From: Candidatus Mcinerneyibacteriota bacterium
GTDB lineage: Bacteria; AUK180; JAQVHJ01
DNA length: 17,205 nucleotides
NCBI GenBank assembly: GCA_030630935.1
Contig: DAOVMD010000013.1
Coordinates: 1 to 17,205, forward strand
Direction of reading: 5' to 3'
This document shows, in pieces, positions 15,173 through 17,205 of this stretch (position 1 is the first letter of the stretch; every line of letters starts with the position of its first letter). The position numbers were made by a program, and so were the translations under genes. Under the pieces are notes generated by a model that had not been told where the DNA came from, searched no databases, and saw only the letters and a program-made list of their open reading frames with translations.

Positions 15173-16026
15173 TAGCGCCAACCCGCGGGCTTTGATATTA
15201 AGCCACGCTGAATAGTTCTCAAAACCAGCTTCTCAGGTTTAATAGAAAGTTCTATCCCTTCTTGATTCTTAACCCGTTTTAAAAGACTCTTATAAAGGAC
15301 AATCGCGCGAAGTAAACTGTCAATTGGTTCTACAGAATAATCCAAAATAATTTCCAGTTCCTTATATATGAAAGGATCTTTTTTCTTAATAGTATGCATA
15401 GATAACTGTGGTGGTGAAGTATAATCAATATTGCGAAGTTTTAATAATACCTCCTTAACAATAAAGTGTAAGCCGTCATATACCGCACAATAATCACTCT
15501 TTTCTATTTTAGTAAAAATTAAAAAAATCTGCATCCAGAATTGACCGTCAAGTTCCTTTAAAAGATTTTTACTTAATCTCTTCGTTAAAGTCTTTCGTTT
15601 TTTTAGATATGCTTTTGTGGTTCCTTTTTTATCATAAAGTAATTTTATATGCTTACCTGGTTTCACCTTGCGTGGAATTTTTGTTAGTAATTTAAATACA
15701 ATATCTACCTTGATAAACGGTAATATCCAGATTGAAAATGCTAAACTTTCACATGGCGACCTATGATAAAAATAAGATTCTGAAAATTCAATTATTAACT
15801 TTTTTATGTTCTTATCAATATAATCAATACCGGATTTCGAAACAATAACTGAAATGTTGAGATCCGCGAAGATATCATTTTCTTCATTTTCTGAAACATA
15901 TGAACCCTCTAAACAAATTGCTTGAACCCAACTTTTTTTCTTGAACACATTCACAATTTTTTTTATTATTCTACGATGTTCAGAAGAAATTTCATCCAGG
16001 TAAAAACCTGCAAATCTATCAATCAT
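15172..16026 (-). CDS. ANT(6)-like nucleotidyltransferase-fold protein, active site degenerate
   Basis: The 284 residues resemble the aminoglycoside 6-adenylyltransferase type of the polymerase-beta fold. The segment CLEGSYVSENEENDIFADLNIS (broken here as CLEGS at 38-42 and FADLNIS at 53-59) matches the EGS...D.F.DxDI motif. The carboxylate pair is D55-x-N57 instead of D-x-D, while a third Asp at D108 (FIKVDIVF) is kept. The C-terminal half is helical, with DGLHFIVKEVLLKLRNID. Loss of one metal-binding Asp suggests weak or no transfer activity, or binding only. GGGGAAAGAG precedes the ATG and a promoter lies just upstream, so it opens the operon. It ends on the cyclase start (TAATG), implying strict coupling. 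Resistance function is not implied. Confidence 0.72.
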   Translation of the reverse strand: MIDRFAGFYLDEISSEHRRIIKKIVNVFKKKSWVQAICLEGSYVSENEENDIFADLNISVIVSKSGIDYIDKNIKKLIIEFSESYFYHRSPCESLAFSIWILPFIKVDIVFKLLTKIPRKVKPGKHIKLLYDKKGTTKAYLKKRKTLTKRLSKNLLKELDGQFWMQIFLIFTKIEKSDYCAVYDGLHFIVKEVLLKLRNIDYTSPPQLSMHTIKKKDPFIYKELEIILDYSVEPIDSLLRAIVLYKSLLKRVKNQEGIELSIKPEKLVLRTIQRGLISKPAGWR

Positions 16027-16049
16027 CTCTTTCCCCTACTTTTTATATT

Positions 16050-16078
16050 AATATACCATAATTTAACCCTGTTTTCAA
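16050..16078 (-). promoter_or_regulatory. Promoter of the five-gene operon (TTGAAA-17-TATATT)
   Basis: On the minus strand, TTGAAA (16078-16073) and TATATT (16055-16050) have a 17-bp spacer and lie upstream of the nucleotidyltransferase gene. It is weaker than the feo and Tricorn promoters and has no palindromic operator. Confidence 0.7.
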
Positions 16079-16247
16079 GAAGAAATTAAAGAAAAGGCGT
16101 TAGCTTGCTGATTGTCCGACACCTCCATTTTTGTCATTGCAAGGGAAATCTCAAAAAATTGACTGCTTCCATATAAATTCTTAAAAACGAGATTGAGGAG
16201 GCGGTTCCGACAAGAGTGAGGAATCTTTCGTTCGCTTCAGACGCAGG

Positions 16248-16376
16248 CTATATAACTGCGCATATATAATTCGTTATTAAAAAACATTATTTTCAGTTGC
16301 ACGATTTGTCAATTGACAAATCGTGCAACTGACATAAATAATAATTATGTCGAAAAACTTATGCGCAGTTATATAG
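16248..16376. mobile_element. 129-bp MITE-like palindromic element
   Basis: The element is bounded by perfect 17-bp terminal inverted repeats, CTATATAACTGCGCATA and its complement. Both arms run AT-rich toward a perfect 40-bp palindrome at its centre. A second, partial copy lies at 1-51, inverted relative to this one, with 45 of 51 matches and the same terminus. It has no coding capacity, so any movement would rely on a transposase supplied in trans. Target duplication is ambiguous: TATA flanks both sides if the ends are taken as TAACTGCGC, but this is palindromic and shared with the other copy. Confidence 0.75.
16293..16332. repeat. Perfect 40-bp palindrome at the centre of the element
   Basis: A 20-base arm beginning TCAGTTGCACGATTTG is followed directly by its exact reverse complement, with AATT at the centre. 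It has no loop, so it would form a cruciform in DNA or a long RNA hairpin. A smaller stem GACATAA/TTATGTC (16331-16351) adjoins it. Confidence 0.9.
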
Positions 16377-16427
16377 ATCTTCGTTGCGGAATGACAAATA
16401 ATGTAACAAAAATAAAGCGCAGCAAGC

Positions 16428-17153
16428 TCATATTTTTAACATATGTTGATGTTCTCTTAACCATCTTCTATGGGAATTAAAATCAGGTGAATATTCCTCA
16501 ACCAGGTTCCAAAATCGACGGGAGTGATTTGGATGTTTAATATGTGCAAGTTCATGAATGATTATATATTCTAATACAGCGACAGGACACATAACCAAGC
16601 GCCAGTTAAAATTTAAATTATTTTTACTTGAACAACTTCCCCAGAGAGTCTTCTGATTTTTAATTTTAATATTATTAAATTTTAAGTTCATTCGCTTTGC
16701 GTGTTTTTCAGTTCTTAGGAATATCTCTTTTTGAGCTGCAAACATCAAGGCTCGAATCATCTCATTACGAACCCATTCTCTATCCCCGGGGTTGACATGA
16801 AAAATTAAGGAGTGCTTTCCAATATAGAAATTTGGCCTTGTGGTTTGTAGTTCTACAAGATCTATTGTATATTCTTTTCCAAGATAAAATACCTTTTTCC
16901 AAATCTCTGCTTTGAATTCATCAGCTCTCTGCCGCTTATTTTCAATCTCAATAAATTTTTTCTTCACCCACGGAATTTTCTCACGTAAAAAATCTTCCGC
17001 AGCTTTGATTGGGATAAATAACGGGATTGTAATCTTAATCTTCTTTTCCTCATCAATTGTAATTCGAATGTACTTTGACCTTTTATTCACTCTAATCGAG
17101 TACTCGAAAGTTTCATCCGCAATAAAAAGTTTACGAATCTCTATATCATTCAT
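16428..17153 (-). CDS. YgjP/SprT-like zinc metalloprotein (DUF45)
   Basis: The 241-residue cytoplasmic protein belongs to the YgjP family. An N-terminal beta-rich part (IRVNKRSKYIRITID) precedes WGSCSSKNNLNFNW (171-184), and the zinc site is HELAH (200-204) with the third ligand H210 in HPNHSRRFW. Length and motif order match the family. The architecture is that of a metallopeptidase; E. coli YgjP has been linked to nucleotide phosphatase activity, so the substrate is uncertain. AGGATT lies just before the ATG. It is a separate unit, divided from the next operon by the repeat cluster; its promoter is not clear in the 52 bases left in the window. Confidence 0.93.
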   Translation of the reverse strand: MNDIEIRKLFIADETFEYSIRVNKRSKYIRITIDEEKKIKITIPLFIPIKAAEDFLREKIPWVKKKFIEIENKRQRADEFKAEIWKKVFYLGKEYTIDLVELQTTRPNFYIGKHSLIFHVNPGDREWVRNEMIRALMFAAQKEIFLRTEKHAKRMNLKFNNIKIKNQKTLWGSCSSKNNLNFNWRLVMCPVAVLEYIIIHELAHIKHPNHSRRFWNLVEEYSPDFNSHRRWLREHQHMLKI

Positions 17154-17205
17154 GAAATCCTCATGACAAAGAAAGTAGTGGGTTCATATATTAAATTCTA
17201 AAATT

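Larger units (their letters stand above)
16130..16398. repeat. Older dispersed repeat with inverted ends, interrupted by a second element
   Basis: The stretch is bounded by TTTGTCATT (16130-16138) and AATGACAAA (16390-16398), a 9-bp perfect inverted pair. Inside are AATCTC (16147-16152) and GAGATT (16189-16194), and a GC-richer segment around GGAGGCGGTTCCGACAAG that looks unlike the flanks. Bacterial repeats with GTCATTGC/GCAATGAC ends are known in several phyla. The 129-bp element at 16248-16376 splits its right part. An outer pair AGCTTGCTG (16102-16110) and CAGCAAGCT (16420-16428) may be coincidence. No gene is present in 16079-16427. Confidence 0.6.

Noticed and set aside
15173-15181. Three-residue longer start for the cyclase
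   Set aside because: It would need a TTG start inside the previous gene, while the ATG at 15172 forms the usual TAATG overlap.
15172-16026. Aminoglycoside resistance gene
   Set aside because: The resemblance is limited to the fold motif, one catalytic Asp is replaced by Asn, and the operon context is signalling and repair rather than resistance.

Overview
The window is strongly AT-rich bacterial DNA from a lineage I cannot name with certainty. A Bacteroidetes-type GlmU-like sugar nucleotidyltransferase, a bacterial Tricorn protease, a Cache-type class III cyclase and many short dispersed palindromes would fit an uncultured bacterium of the FCB/Cloacimonadota/WOR-3 kind; this placement is inference. 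Five clear promoters (TTGACA-like and TATAAT-like, each with a 17-bp spacer) show ordinary housekeeping sigma-factor signals. Nearly all genes lie on the minus strand, in tight operons with overlapping start and stop codons.

Layout, left to right. (1) Positions 1-51 are the truncated end of a short palindromic repeat that recurs near the right end. (2) 221-2707 is a ferrous-iron uptake operon, minus strand: DtxR/MntR-family regulator, feoA, feoB. A strong promoter is overlapped by two tandem 16-bp DtxR-type half-palindromic sites. (3) 2708-3726 is a repeat-rich stretch around a small lipoprotein gene, the only plus-strand gene. It has degenerate TTCAARTG octamers and two copies of a 44-bp repeat, the second ending in a perfect 36-bp palindrome. 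(4) 3727-7027 is a single-gene Tricorn protease unit with all four catalytic residues. Its promoter start site is covered by a perfect 18-bp TetR-type palindrome. (5) 7094-9662 is an operon with its own promoter: an AMP-forming acyl-CoA ligase, an unknown 71-residue protein and a NUDIX hydrolase. (6) 9687-16078 is a five-gene operon: an ANT(6)-like nucleotidyltransferase with a degenerate active site, a membrane class III nucleotide cyclase, a HhH-type DNA glycosylase with a four-Cys motif, RarA, and a GlmU-like sugar nucleotidyltransferase. (7) 16079-16427 holds no gene. It contains a 129-bp MITE-like palindromic element inserted in an older dispersed repeat. (8) 16428-17153 is a YgjP/SprT-like zinc metalloprotein.

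How the genes work together: the feo operon is a self-contained iron-responsive import module. Tricorn probably completes peptide breakdown in the cytoplasm under control of a TetR-family protein encoded elsewhere. The five-gene operon joins an extracellular sensor-cyclase to DNA maintenance genes (glycosylase, RarA) and to envelope precursor synthesis. The coupling is seen only as gene order and overlaps, so a shared pathway is not proven. The most unusual items are the translationally coupled degenerate nucleotidyltransferase and cyclase pair, the mixed metal-ligand set of the regulator, and the nested palindromic elements.
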